Below, one piece after another: positions 10,024 through 19,333 of a stretch of DNA of 64,000 nucleotides. The notes below the pieces were generated by a model. It searched no databases, was not told the origin of the DNA, and saw nothing but the letters and a program-made list of their open reading frames with translations. The DNA is taken from positions 62,001 through 126,000 of the forward strand of contig SUVV01000001.1 of NCBI GenBank assembly GCA_015061805.1, written 5' to 3'. Each line of letters begins with the position of its first letter. The first letter of the stretch is position 1. This DNA comes from Lentisphaerota bacterium (GTDB lineage Bacteria > Verrucomicrobiota > Lentisphaeria > Victivallales > Victivallaceae). Both the position numbers and the translations under genes were made by a program.

Positions 10024-10057
10024 AAAAAAAGGGGGAAGTCTGACAACAGCCCCCCCT
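10024..10057 (-). terminator. Intrinsic terminator of the mreB-DUF2156 unit
   Basis: On minus strand AGGGGG...CCCCCT stem followed by TTTTTTT. Confidence 0.6.
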
Positions 10058-10066
10058 CTGAAAATC

Positions 10067-10963
10067 TTAAATATTACGCAAAAAATAACGTTTGAAGAAA
10101 CGTTCCGGATCAAGCGACCGCTTGGCATGGCGCAAACTCTCTTCATTCATATCCTGCTCGCGGTTCATGAACTTGGCTTTACCGCGCAGAGCGATCGCCA
10201 ACTGCCAGGTCAGAGTTTGAGATGCACCCTTGACCGCATGATCGGCTTTTTCAAAGTGAACATCGACCGTATCTGACGGCAGCATGCTGAACACCGACAA
10301 ACCAGCCGGATAATCGGGTTCTGCGAAGAGGATTATTCCCTGCAATCCCAGTTCCTCAAAGTGCTTCCATGCGCTGTCCAGCGCCATGGTTTCCTCTGCC
10401 AGAAATTCGCACCACTCCAAACGGGAGTTGAGATCCCGGGCAAGTTTGGCAGCGATGCCGATATTGTCTTTGGTGATCTTCTGAATCGCCGCATAGGGGC
10501 AATTCGCCTGAAACTGTTTCACTAAATTGTGTTTCTTACGCAGTTTGGAACCGTTGAAAGTTGCGATTTTTTCCACAGAAAAGAGGTAGTCGATAGCACC
10601 TTCATCGTATTCAAGATCAAAAAGCGAATCGCAATCCGGATAGTTGTCCAGAAAATCTTCCGGGACATCGTAGATACCGCCATCGGTAAGACCGGCATCC
10701 ATAAATGCCTTGCTGATTTTGTGAAGCAATTCCGGATCGACCGCTTCTCCGAGCGGATAATGGATGATCCGGGTCTGCCGTTCATAAACCACCATGCGGC
10801 CTTCGATCTCAATACACTCAATGCCGTAGGGCTGACGATACATGAAAATATTGGGGAAACAGGCTTCACAGCTCTGACTGCCCATCATTTTCAGAACTTT
10901 ATCAAAACGCGCCCGATCGGTTATTTCGACCGGACGCAATGAACTCAAATCGATTTCACTCAT
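10067..10963 (-). CDS. DUF2156 / phosphatidylglycerol lysyltransferase-C-terminal-like (GNAT-fold) protein
   Basis: Overall pattern: EACFPNIFMYR, KLRKKHNLVKQF, ADHAVKGASQTLTWQLA. Confidence 0.65.
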   Translation of the reverse strand: MSEIDLSSLRPVEITDRARFDKVLKMMGSQSCEACFPNIFMYRQPYGIECIEIEGRMVVYERQTRIIHYPLGEAVDPELLHKISKAFMDAGLTDGGIYDVPEDFLDNYPDCDSLFDLEYDEGAIDYLFSVEKIATFNGSKLRKKHNLVKQFQANCPYAAIQKITKDNIGIAAKLARDLNSRLEWCEFLAEETMALDSAWKHFEELGLQGIILFAEPDYPAGLSVFSMLPSDTVDVHFEKADHAVKGASQTLTWQLAIALRGKAKFMNREQDMNEESLRHAKRSLDPERFFKRYFLRNI

Positions 10964-10966
10964 GGA

Positions 10967-11992
10967 TCACGCTGACCAGTGTTTAGTTTCCAAAAGCATT
11001 ACGCCGGTACCATTTGCGACCGCGTTAAGCGGATCCTCTGCCTGAAACACCGGCAACCCAGTTTCGGCAGTAAGCAATTTATCCAGACCGACCAGTTTGG
11101 CACCGCCGCCGGCAAGGATGATACCGCGATCGATAAGATCGCCGGCCAAATCCGGCGGACAATGTTCCAGAGTCGTGCGGACGGCTTCGATAATGGAAGT
11201 CACCGGTCCCTGCAGCGCGGCGCGAACCTCGGCGGCGGTGATCCGGATGGTTTTCGGAACCAGAGATACCTTGTCCAGACCTTTGACATCCATGGATTCC
11301 TCATCGCGCACCGGATAGGCGCTGCCCAACCGGATCTTGATCTGTTCTGCGCTGAGTTCGCCGATCATCAGATTGTAAGCACGCTGCAAGTGCTGGATGA
11401 TCGCCTTGTCCAGTTCGTCACCGCCGACCTTTACGCTGTGGGAGTGGACGATACCGGAAAGAGATATCACGGCGACCTCAGTCGTACCGCCGCCGATATC
11501 AACGATCATGTTACCGGCAGGTTCCGCCACCGGCAGACCGACACCGACCGCAGCCGCCATCGGTTCTTCGACCAGGACGACATCTCCGGCACCGGCCTGT
11601 TTGGCACTGTCGACCACGGCGCGCCGTTCGACCTCAGTGATACCGGAGGGAACTGCGATCAGCACTCTGGGACGAAGCAGACGCTTGTACCAGGGTTCCG
11701 CCCGCATGGCACGCTGGATAAAATAACGGAGCATACTCTCCGTAACTTCATAATTGGCAATAACACCATCTTTCATCGGACGGAGAGCGGCGATATTGAG
11801 CGGGGTTTTACCCAACATCTCCTTGGCTTCTCTGCCGACTGCAAGCACTTCGTGGGTATTGACTTTGATAGCAACCACCGAAGGTTCATTGATGACTACG
11901 CCAAGATCACGAACAAAAACCAGACAGTTAGCCGTACCAAGATCAAGCCCGATATGCGTAGACAACAATTTTGTCAACAACTGAGTACCCAT
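10967..11992 (-). CDS. mreB: Rod shape-determining protein MreB
   Basis: IGLDLGTANCLVFV, VDIGGGTTEVAVISL, ILAGGGAKL. Confidence 0.97.
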   Translation of the reverse strand: MGTQLLTKLLSTHIGLDLGTANCLVFVRDLGVVINEPSVVAIKVNTHEVLAVGREAKEMLGKTPLNIAALRPMKDGVIANYEVTESMLRYFIQRAMRAEPWYKRLLRPRVLIAVPSGITEVERRAVVDSAKQAGAGDVVLVEEPMAAAVGVGLPVAEPAGNMIVDIGGGTTEVAVISLSGIVHSHSVKVGGDELDKAIIQHLQRAYNLMIGELSAEQIKIRLGSAYPVRDEESMDVKGLDKVSLVPKTIRITAAEVRAALQGPVTSIIEAVRTTLEHCPPDLAGDLIDRGIILAGGGAKLVGLDKLLTAETGLPVFQAEDPLNAVANGTGVMLLETKHWSA

Positions 11993-12181
11993 GATTCACC
12001 TTTTTTAAAACGTTTACGCATCAGAAAAATATTCGATGTCCTGAAAACTTCTTTACATCTATATAATAGACTATCAAAACAGCAAGATTTCAAGTACAAC
12101 ATAAAAAAACTGGCGTTTTTTTTTGTTTTTTCACACTTTTTTTTTGCAAAATCAACATTGCGATGTTATCTTATACACATT

Positions 12182-13291
12182 ATGGACAAAAAAGAAACAC
12201 AGTTCCGCCCGGTCAGTTCCGGCAATAGAAACAATGCTTTGCGCAATCTTCGCAACGGCATCGTCGTGCGTATCCCCGATCGTTTGAGCGATGCGGTAAT
12301 GACGATCCCTGCCCTCAAGGTGCTCAAAGAAAGCCTGCCGGAACATTGCGGACTTTTTGTCATAATCCCCGCATTCATGACCCAGTTGTTTGAAGCGCTT
12401 CCGATCGTAGATAAGACCGTCACCCTCCGTAAATCCTCAAAGTTGTGGACCGGAAATGAACGCAGGGAAGTCCGTCAACTCCGGGCGGGTGCGATCGTGA
12501 TTTTCAGCCGTTCGGCCAAAGATATCATCTCGGCGAAACTGGCAGGCATCCCGAAGCTCGTCGGTTTCTCCGGAAGCATCTGCGATATTCTGCTCTCGGC
12601 AAAAATTCCCTTTATCGCCAGGAATACCGATGCAGCACACCATTCGCCAATTGCCCTGCAGTATCTTGAACTGGCAAAAGCAGCCGGAGCCGGAGAGTGG
12701 GATGGCATTGTGCCGCCCATTTCGTCAAGGATCGCCACGGCGGAAACAGAACAGGTCATCCACGACATCTGCCGTCACACCCAGGTTCTTTTGATTGCAC
12801 CGGGAGTCTCCGGTGCGCCCTGCTGGCCGAGTTCCGGCTACCGGGCAGTCGCCAGATACTGGATCCGCCACGGCGGAATTGTCGCAATCATCGGTTCAGC
12901 CGGAGAACGCAGTCTTGGCAATGCCATTTGTGCATCTCTGCCTAAAAACAAATATTTCAACCTCTGCGGCAAAACAGATATTTGTGCATTGCTTCATCTG
13001 TTCCGTTCAGCCGCCTATACTATTGCCGGAGATTCCGGACTCATGCGCCTCGGTATTGCGCTGGACATTCACGGACTGGTTCCGGTAGGTCCGGCGGACT
13101 TTGCCGATACCGACCCGGTAACGGCGAAGTGGAAAATACTGTTTTCCAAACGGAACTGTTCCGGAGCCGGGGGCGTTTGCAATCACAACGGCAACTGCAC
13201 TCATCTGCCGACCGTACATCAGGTGCTGAAAGCGATACACCAGTCGGCAAAAGAACTGCATTTTCCTTTCCGTGAAGCAGTAAAAAAATGA
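12182..13291 (+). CDS. Glycosyltransferase family 9 (heptosyltransferase-like)
   Basis: VVRIPDRLSDAVMTIPALKVLK, IAPGVSGAPCWPSSGYRAVARY, GDSGLMRLG; start taken as ATG 12182, the ORF track extends spuriously into mreB antisense. Confidence 0.8.
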   Translation: MDKKETQFRPVSSGNRNNALRNLRNGIVVRIPDRLSDAVMTIPALKVLKESLPEHCGLFVIIPAFMTQLFEALPIVDKTVTLRKSSKLWTGNERREVRQLRAGAIVIFSRSAKDIISAKLAGIPKLVGFSGSICDILLSAKIPFIARNTDAAHHSPIALQYLELAKAAGAGEWDGIVPPISSRIATAETEQVIHDICRHTQVLLIAPGVSGAPCWPSSGYRAVARYWIRHGGIVAIIGSAGERSLGNAICASLPKNKYFNLCGKTDICALLHLFRSAAYTIAGDSGLMRLGIALDIHGLVPVGPADFADTDPVTAKWKILFSKRNCSGAGGVCNHNGNCTHLPTVHQVLKAIHQSAKELHFPFREAVKK

Positions 13292-13328
13292 TCCGGTGCA
13301 ATCCCGGAATGCCTTGAGGAGAGATGAA

Positions 13329-14147
13329 TTGATAAAGATCCTACCGGTTATCATCCTTTACCGTCAGGCGCTGACCGCATGCCGGAGTTATAACACTCTG
13401 CTCCGCGGATATGATGGAAAAATATTTGTTTTCGACAACTCTCCGGAAGCGGCCATGCTGCCGGATGATCCCCGGATAATCTATTACCATGCGCCGGAGA
13501 ATCCCGGAATATCCACCGGATACAATTTTGCCGCCGATTATGCGTTGAAAAATGAGTTTTCATGGCTGTTGCTGCTCGATCAGGATTCAGAGTTCACCTT
13601 TCCGCCGGCAGTTTACATTGATGCAGTCTGTAAAAATCCGGAGATCGGACTTTTTGCTCCGGCGATGAAAACTTCGCAAGGTATACCGATGTCACCGGTG
13701 AATTTGCAGACACTTTTTCCGACGGCAGAGGAGATGACTCCGGGCAGATATCCGCTGAAATCTTATGTCCCGGTGAATTCCGGGAGCCTCGTATCCACAG
13801 AACTTTTCTGGAAGTGCGGCGGATATAACGAAAAAGTTTTCCTCGATCACTCGGACTATGATTTCATGGAACGCCTGGCAATGGTAACTGAAAACTTTAT
13901 CCTCATCGACGGAACGGTAATTCAGGATTACTCCGGAGATGAAGTCGATCCGGAACGCATCTGCAAAAGATTCATACTCTTTCTCAAATCGGCGCGCAAC
14001 TGTGTCTGGCGCACCCTGTTCCGGAAATTAAAGATGGATTTCTTTGTTTTCTGCCGGGCGCTGATCGTAGGAAAACAGTTGAATATGCGCCTGAAAATTC
14101 TGCGGGCATGGTTCAAAATATTTGTTTTGCGGAGGGATGAAGCATGA
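13329..14147 (+). CDS. Glycosyltransferase family 2 (rhamnosyltransferase-like)
   Basis: NPGISTGYNFAADYAL...LLLDQDSEF; likely TTG start at 13329 after GAGGAGAG. Confidence 0.75.
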   Translation: MIKILPVIILYRQALTACRSYNTLLRGYDGKIFVFDNSPEAAMLPDDPRIIYYHAPENPGISTGYNFAADYALKNEFSWLLLLDQDSEFTFPPAVYIDAVCKNPEIGLFAPAMKTSQGIPMSPVNLQTLFPTAEEMTPGRYPLKSYVPVNSGSLVSTELFWKCGGYNEKVFLDHSDYDFMERLAMVTENFILIDGTVIQDYSGDEVDPERICKRFILFLKSARNCVWRTLFRKLKMDFFVFCRALIVGKQLNMRLKILRAWFKIFVLRRDEA

Positions 14148-15097
14148 TTTCAGTTGCCATTGCGACCTTCAATGGAGCAGAGTACCTGCAGCCGCAGCTG
14201 GATTCCATCCTCGCGCAGAGCGTGGCAGTCGATGAGATCGTGATCTGCGACGACAACTCCGCCGACGGAACGGTCACTATTCTGGAAAACTATCAAAAAG
14301 AACATCCGGGCAAATTCCGGATATTCCGCAATCCGCAAAATCTGGGCTGTGCCGGAAATTTTGAAAAAGCGCTGTCGCTCTGTTCCGGCGATATCATTTT
14401 TCTTGCAGATCAGGATGATGTATGGCTGGCCGACAAAGTTGAGAAAATGTTGAAATGCTTCACCACACCGCAAATCCTCGGTGTTTATTCGGACAGTCTG
14501 GTGGTCAACGCAAAACTTGAAGCGCAAGGCAAGACCCATCTGGAAATCCGGAACTTCTCCCCTGATCTGCTGAAAAAACTGCCGCAATTCAAAAACTTCA
14601 TCCGCCGGGTCCCGCCTGCGGCGCACGATATGGCGATCCGGAAAACGGCATTGAAATATCTGCTGCCGTTCCCGAAACAACCCAATGTCCACGACAGTTT
14701 CATCGGCATCACGATCGCCGCGCTGAATGGCTGGGAGATGATCCCGGAATGTCTGACCCTCTTTCGTCAGCATGGTGCCAACGCATCCGGTTCCGGCAAA
14801 AGCGATTCCGGTATTGCCGGGCAATTGAGAGCGGCAAAACAGTCGGCAAAGTCGGATACTTTCGCCTGGAATGCCAAACTTCACGCCTTTGTTCTCGCCC
14901 GGCTCAAAGACAGGATCGACGATGAAAACGAAACTCTCCTCAAAGCCCGGGTCGCCCACTCACAGAGTCGATCAAAAATGGGAAAATGCAATTGGTTTCA
15001 CCGGGCATTTCTCGTCGGCATCGAACTCTTTTCCGGAAATTATTTCCGTTTTGCCAGAGGAATAAAAAGCGTGATTCAAGACCTGTTTTTGCGCTGA
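14144..15097 (+). CDS. Glycosyltransferase family 2
   Basis: SVAIATFNGAEYLQPQLDSILAQS, DDNSADGT, LADQDDVW. Confidence 0.9.
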   Translation: MISVAIATFNGAEYLQPQLDSILAQSVAVDEIVICDDNSADGTVTILENYQKEHPGKFRIFRNPQNLGCAGNFEKALSLCSGDIIFLADQDDVWLADKVEKMLKCFTTPQILGVYSDSLVVNAKLEAQGKTHLEIRNFSPDLLKKLPQFKNFIRRVPPAAHDMAIRKTALKYLLPFPKQPNVHDSFIGITIAALNGWEMIPECLTLFRQHGANASGSGKSDSGIAGQLRAAKQSAKSDTFAWNAKLHAFVLARLKDRIDDENETLLKARVAHSQSRSKMGKCNWFHRAFLVGIELFSGNYFRFARGIKSVIQDLFLR

Positions 15098-16608
15098 ATC
15101 AACTTCAGACGTCCGGCACGCCCCCGGAGAGAGAAAGATTTTCCGGATAAATTCAAATTGGGGTTGTAAAAGGGATCGCCGTTTTCCAGAATCTTTTGGT
15201 GCCGCGCTTCAAAAAGTGCCGCTTCTCGCGCGATGCGCTGTTGTTTTACCAGCGTATCCTCCCTGCCGCGCGAAAGGGATTCATGGTGAAACAGTTCAGC
15301 ATACGGAGTGAAAATAACCCGCTTTCCGGATTCACGCATCCGCAAACAGAAATCCACATCATTGTAGGCAATGCCCAGAGTTTCATCCAATCCGCCGAGC
15401 GAGAGAAAATCACTCTTTCGCACCACAGCACAGGCGAAGGTCACCGCCGAAAATTCTCTGGCACACCTCAGCGTATTGAGATATCCGGCATCGTCCGGAG
15501 AAACTCCGGACGAGTGATGCGCCGCAATGCTCCCCATGCCGATAATGATGCCGCCATGCTGAAGCGAACCATCCCAATAGGCAAGTTTAGCACCCGCAAC
15601 GCCCACATCCGGCATCTGGGCAAATTGCAGCATCTCCTCCAAAAATCCCGGAGTGATGACTTCGGTATCATTGTTGAGAAACAGGATATATTCCCCGGAG
15701 CAATGCTCAACACCGAAGTTGTTGATTCTGGAATAATTAAATGCCTCTTTCACCGGATAATCGACCACTTTTATCCGGCTGTCCCGGGACAAATCCCTGT
15801 AATAATCAAAGAGTTGCACTTCTGTCGAACCGTTTTCCACAATGACGATTTCAAAATTGCGCCACGAACATTTTCCGATGATCGAATCGACACACCGCTT
15901 CAGCACCGCACAATTATTGTGACTGGGAATGAGTATCGACACCAACGGCTCTCCGGCAATTGCATATTTTATCCTCCGGCATCCGGCATTGAGCGTTATG
16001 CTCTCAACCTCAATACCGCAGCGTTTGAGATGTTCGGCGACACAAACCCTGTTATCAACATATTCCGGTTCTCCGCGATGAGTGTACAACACCTGCGGCA
16101 GGTGTCCTATGGAAAATCCATTTTCAAAGGCGCGCAACATGAGATCGGTATTGGAAGTTTCCGGATACTTGCGGAAAAAATCACTTTTAACCGCGATCAC
16201 TTTGCCGCAGTAATCAAAAGAACGCAGATATTCCAATGCAAAATCCGGACGCAATTCATAGGAAAATTTCCCATCCGGCTCAACGATCGCACTGTCAAAA
16301 TAGAGCACTCCGCACTCCGGATGCTTTTGCAGAAATTCCGCAATATAAAGCAATGCACCACGGCAGAAACGGACATCTCCGGCATTGCCGCAAAGCACCC
16401 ATTCTCCATCCGTATCCACCAATTCCGCAGACTCCGGGTCAACACAATCCGGCAATGAGTCAACCACGGCAAAACGCGGAAATTCCCCCTGCAATTCCGG
16501 AAGAGTTTTGCTCTCTACTTTCCGCGGCGGAAAAATCCGGTCAAGCACCACCATCAAGGTCTGCTTGAAGCCATAGTTCCGGAGGAAAGAAATGAGAGAT
16601 TTCAACAC
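15076..16608 (-). CDS. Glycosyltransferase family 2 with N-terminal extension
   Basis: VSILIPSHNNCAVLKRCVDSI, FLNNDTEV, NDVDFCLR. Confidence 0.88.
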   Translation of the reverse strand: MLKSLISFLRNYGFKQTLMVVLDRIFPPRKVESKTLPELQGEFPRFAVVDSLPDCVDPESAELVDTDGEWVLCGNAGDVRFCRGALLYIAEFLQKHPECGVLYFDSAIVEPDGKFSYELRPDFALEYLRSFDYCGKVIAVKSDFFRKYPETSNTDLMLRAFENGFSIGHLPQVLYTHRGEPEYVDNRVCVAEHLKRCGIEVESITLNAGCRRIKYAIAGEPLVSILIPSHNNCAVLKRCVDSIIGKCSWRNFEIVIVENGSTEVQLFDYYRDLSRDSRIKVVDYPVKEAFNYSRINNFGVEHCSGEYILFLNNDTEVITPGFLEEMLQFAQMPDVGVAGAKLAYWDGSLQHGGIIIGMGSIAAHHSSGVSPDDAGYLNTLRCAREFSAVTFACAVVRKSDFLSLGGLDETLGIAYNDVDFCLRMRESGKRVIFTPYAELFHHESLSRGREDTLVKQQRIAREAALFEARHQKILENGDPFYNPNLNLSGKSFSLRGRAGRLKLIQRKNRS

Positions 16609-16609
16609 A

Positions 16610-17494
16610 TCACTCCTTGATCTGTTTGAATGTCACCAGCGCTTCTTTGGCGCACTTGCGCAGGAATGCAGCATCGGTTTTACCGATTTTTGGAGCGACA
16701 TAGGTGATCTTTTCGGGATCGATACCGTAGAGGAAACCGCACCAAACTGCCGCCTGCAGATATTCGCCGCGCATATTGAGATGGTTGGTATCGCGGTAAA
16801 TAACCATTTCACCATCGTCATTTTTCCGCCAGCGGAAGTTTCCAACTACATCGCCGGCCTGACGCGGCAGATCTGGCCATTGCAGCGTATCAAGCATCGC
16901 CCAGTCATAGTTTTCAAACTTTTTTTCACTCAATTTGCGGGAAATTTGAACCGCATATCCGGTGGGGATCATCCGGAAACCGTAATCTTTTGCCAATTGA
17001 TCATAGGCTTTTTCCAGACGCGAATACATTTCGCCATTGCCGATATCGTTTTCGCGCAGAAACGGTGCATCGGCGCGATAACTCCAGGTCTGCTGAATGA
17101 TGATCTCCGCCTGCGGCTGATATTTTTTTATTTGCGAAATCAACTTATCCGCATAGGGCTGATATGTCACATAATCAACGCTGTATCGGCTTGCCTGCTG
17201 AATGGTGACGACATCATATTTTCCACTTTTAAGCAAAGCGTTGACATTACCGGGGAACTCCGGTTTTCTCAAGGTGGAACTGTCCCATACGGTAATACGG
17301 TAAGGTTTGAAATCCGGATTTTTTCCGGCTTCAACAAAATTGTTCCAATGAGTTTCCAACGAACAGCCGCCGATGTAGCAGCTGGTCAGCTTCAATTTAT
17401 TACCCGGGAAGCAACGCACCATTTGCGGCAGAAACTTTCCGACGCAGATGGAAAAACTGTTACCAATCATCAGTACATTGAGACTCTTGCCCAT
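16610..17494 (-). CDS. DUF4886-type SGNH-like protein
   Basis: LNVLMIGNSFS, GGCSLETHW, DVVTIQQ, QTWSYR. Confidence 0.7.
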   Translation of the reverse strand: MGKSLNVLMIGNSFSICVGKFLPQMVRCFPGNKLKLTSCYIGGCSLETHWNNFVEAGKNPDFKPYRITVWDSSTLRKPEFPGNVNALLKSGKYDVVTIQQASRYSVDYVTYQPYADKLISQIKKYQPQAEIIIQQTWSYRADAPFLRENDIGNGEMYSRLEKAYDQLAKDYGFRMIPTGYAVQISRKLSEKKFENYDWAMLDTLQWPDLPRQAGDVVGNFRWRKNDDGEMVIYRDTNHLNMRGEYLQAAVWCGFLYGIDPEKITYVAPKIGKTDAAFLRKCAKEALVTFKQIKE

Positions 17495-17497
17495 GAC

Positions 17498-18442
17498 TTA
17501 CTTTCCCGGCTGTTTGTAAGTGGAAACCGCTTCCTGCGCACACTCCAAAAGGAATTTTGCCCGTTCAGCACTCATGCCCTGGGGGAGATATTTCACCGCC
17601 GTTGCCGGCTGTTCAAACAGAAAACTGAACCATACTGCCCCCTGCATAAATTCACCGTGGGGATTGAGGTGAGACATATCTTTGATAATACAATACTTTT
17701 TAGTTTTCCGGTGTTTCCCCCACTTGCAATATCCGACGACTTCACCCTCAAAGGCGTGAGGTACAGGATTTTTCAAAGCTTCAAGCGCCTTGAAATCCGG
17801 CTTAACGAATTTGACCGGAGTTTTGGCACGGAAAATCTGAACCGCATATCCGGTGGGAATCACCCGGAAACCGTTTTCTTTGGCAAGTTTTGCATAAGCG
17901 GCTTCAAGTTTATTATACATGATGGTGTTGTCGATTTTCCACGATTTCAGCCGAGCGGAATCGCTGCGGTAACTCCAGGTCTGCTGGATGACGATCTCGG
18001 CCTGCGGCTGATATTTTTTTATAACAGCGATAAGATTTTTTGCATAGGGCTGATAAGTTTCATACTTCCAGCTGTTGGCACTGTTCTGCTGAATGGTGAT
18101 GATGTCATATTTATTATTTTTATTTTTGAGCAATTCATTGACATTGCCGCGTCTGTTAGTTTTGCCAGACAAATTGGCACTATCCCAGAAACTGAGACCG
18201 TAAGGAGCATACTTGGGATCTTTCTCTGCCTTGCACCACTCGTCCCAATGGCGTTTCAGAGAACACCCCCCGATGCTGGCTCCGGTAAGAATCAGCCGGC
18301 ATCCGGGAACTGAAGCGGTGAGTTTCGGCAGAGTACGCACCGCAGATGCAGAAAAACTGTTCCCGATTGCCAGAACTTTAAGTTCTTTGCCTGACAACGT
18401 ACAGCAAAAAGCAATAATCAGTAACAAAACAGTTTTTTTCAT
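17498..18442 (-). CDS. DUF4886-type SGNH-like protein with signal peptide, paralog of neighbour
   Basis: LKVLAIGNSFSASA, GGCSLKRHW, DIITIQQ, QTWSYR; tandem paralog. Confidence 0.7.
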   Translation of the reverse strand: MKKTVLLLIIAFCCTLSGKELKVLAIGNSFSASAVRTLPKLTASVPGCRLILTGASIGGCSLKRHWDEWCKAEKDPKYAPYGLSFWDSANLSGKTNRRGNVNELLKNKNNKYDIITIQQNSANSWKYETYQPYAKNLIAVIKKYQPQAEIVIQQTWSYRSDSARLKSWKIDNTIMYNKLEAAYAKLAKENGFRVIPTGYAVQIFRAKTPVKFVKPDFKALEALKNPVPHAFEGEVVGYCKWGKHRKTKKYCIIKDMSHLNPHGEFMQGAVWFSFLFEQPATAVKYLPQGMSAERAKFLLECAQEAVSTYKQPGK

Positions 18443-18445
18443 TAT

Positions 18446-19333
18446 TCACAATCCTTTTATTTTTTCCAAAACAAGTTTATTATTTGGTACATCGATTCCG
18501 AATTTTTCAGCAAGATGGCAGACGGTTCCGGCAAAAGCCTCGACTTCAGTTTCCCGTCCGGCTTCGACATCCTGAAGCATGGAGGTCTTGACATCGGCAG
18601 GCATCTTGCAGATGACCATCATGGCGCTGTCGATGACCTCATCGCCGAGCTGGACTCCGGCAGCCCTGCCGACTGCGACCGCTTCCTCCATCAAATCCCA
18701 CGCGAAGCGGAGCATTTTCGGATCTTTCTGAACCGTACCATAATCAGCCTTAAAAAATCCCTGAGTCTGATTGATACCGACGTTGAGAACAAATTTCTGC
18801 CACATCGGGATTTCGAAATTATCCGGCGTTTCCACTTCGACTCCGGCAGTTCTCAAGACTCCGGCGGCAAAATCCAATGCAGACTTCTCTCCGCCGCAGT
18901 AAAAGGCTCCGACGCCGTCAAAACTGATCTTGTTTCCGGTTCGGACGCTGGCGTGACCGAGGTGGAAACCTTTGAGCACGGTCGATCCCGGGAAACGCTC
19001 CTGAATAACGCCGCTTGCGGAAATGCCGTTCAAGACCGGCAGGAACACCGTTTTTTCACTCACCGCCGGAACGACACACTCCAACGCCTCGCGCAGGGAG
19101 GTCATTTTGGTCGCCACGATCACCAGATCGGCGGCGCTCAACTCTTCGGGGGAAACAAAGTTAAGAGGAAGTTTTTCTCCGTTGAGAAAAATACCTTCTT
19201 TGCGGTAACGCTCCAATCGCTCTCCGGAGGCAGCGACCGAGAGTTTCACCGCCGGACACTTTGCCAATTCAGCTGCCGCCAGAACGCCGATCGCTCCGGC
19301 TCCCAGCAGCACTACATGGGTTTGTTTATTCAT
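18446..19333 (-). CDS. panE: 2-dehydropantoate 2-reductase-like protein
   Basis: GAGAIGVLAAAELA Rossmann motif, WQKFVLNVGINQ, KTSMLQDVEAGRETEVEAFAG. Confidence 0.85.
   Translation of the reverse strand: MNKQTHVVLLGAGAIGVLAAAELAKCPAVKLSVAASGERLERYRKEGIFLNGEKLPLNFVSPEELSAADLVIVATKMTSLREALECVVPAVSEKTVFLPVLNGISASGVIQERFPGSTVLKGFHLGHASVRTGNKISFDGVGAFYCGGEKSALDFAAGVLRTAGVEVETPDNFEIPMWQKFVLNVGINQTQGFFKADYGTVQKDPKMLRFAWDLMEEAVAVGRAAGVQLGDEVIDSAMMVICKMPADVKTSMLQDVEAGRETEVEAFAGTVCHLAEKFGIDVPNNKLVLEKIKGL

Noticed and set aside
10979-12181. N-terminal extension of the 770-aa plus-strand ORF antisense to mreB
   Set aside because: mreB is certain on the minus strand; the glycosyltransferase has a good ATG at 12182.
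12090-12181. Regulatory or structured RNA upstream of the family 9 glycosyltransferase
   Set aside because: Only T-rich runs seen; no convincing conserved structure.
16592-18313. 573-aa plus-strand ORF antisense to the DUF4886 genes
   Set aside because: Shadow ORF from strong codon bias; no recognisable domain, minus-strand genes are well supported.
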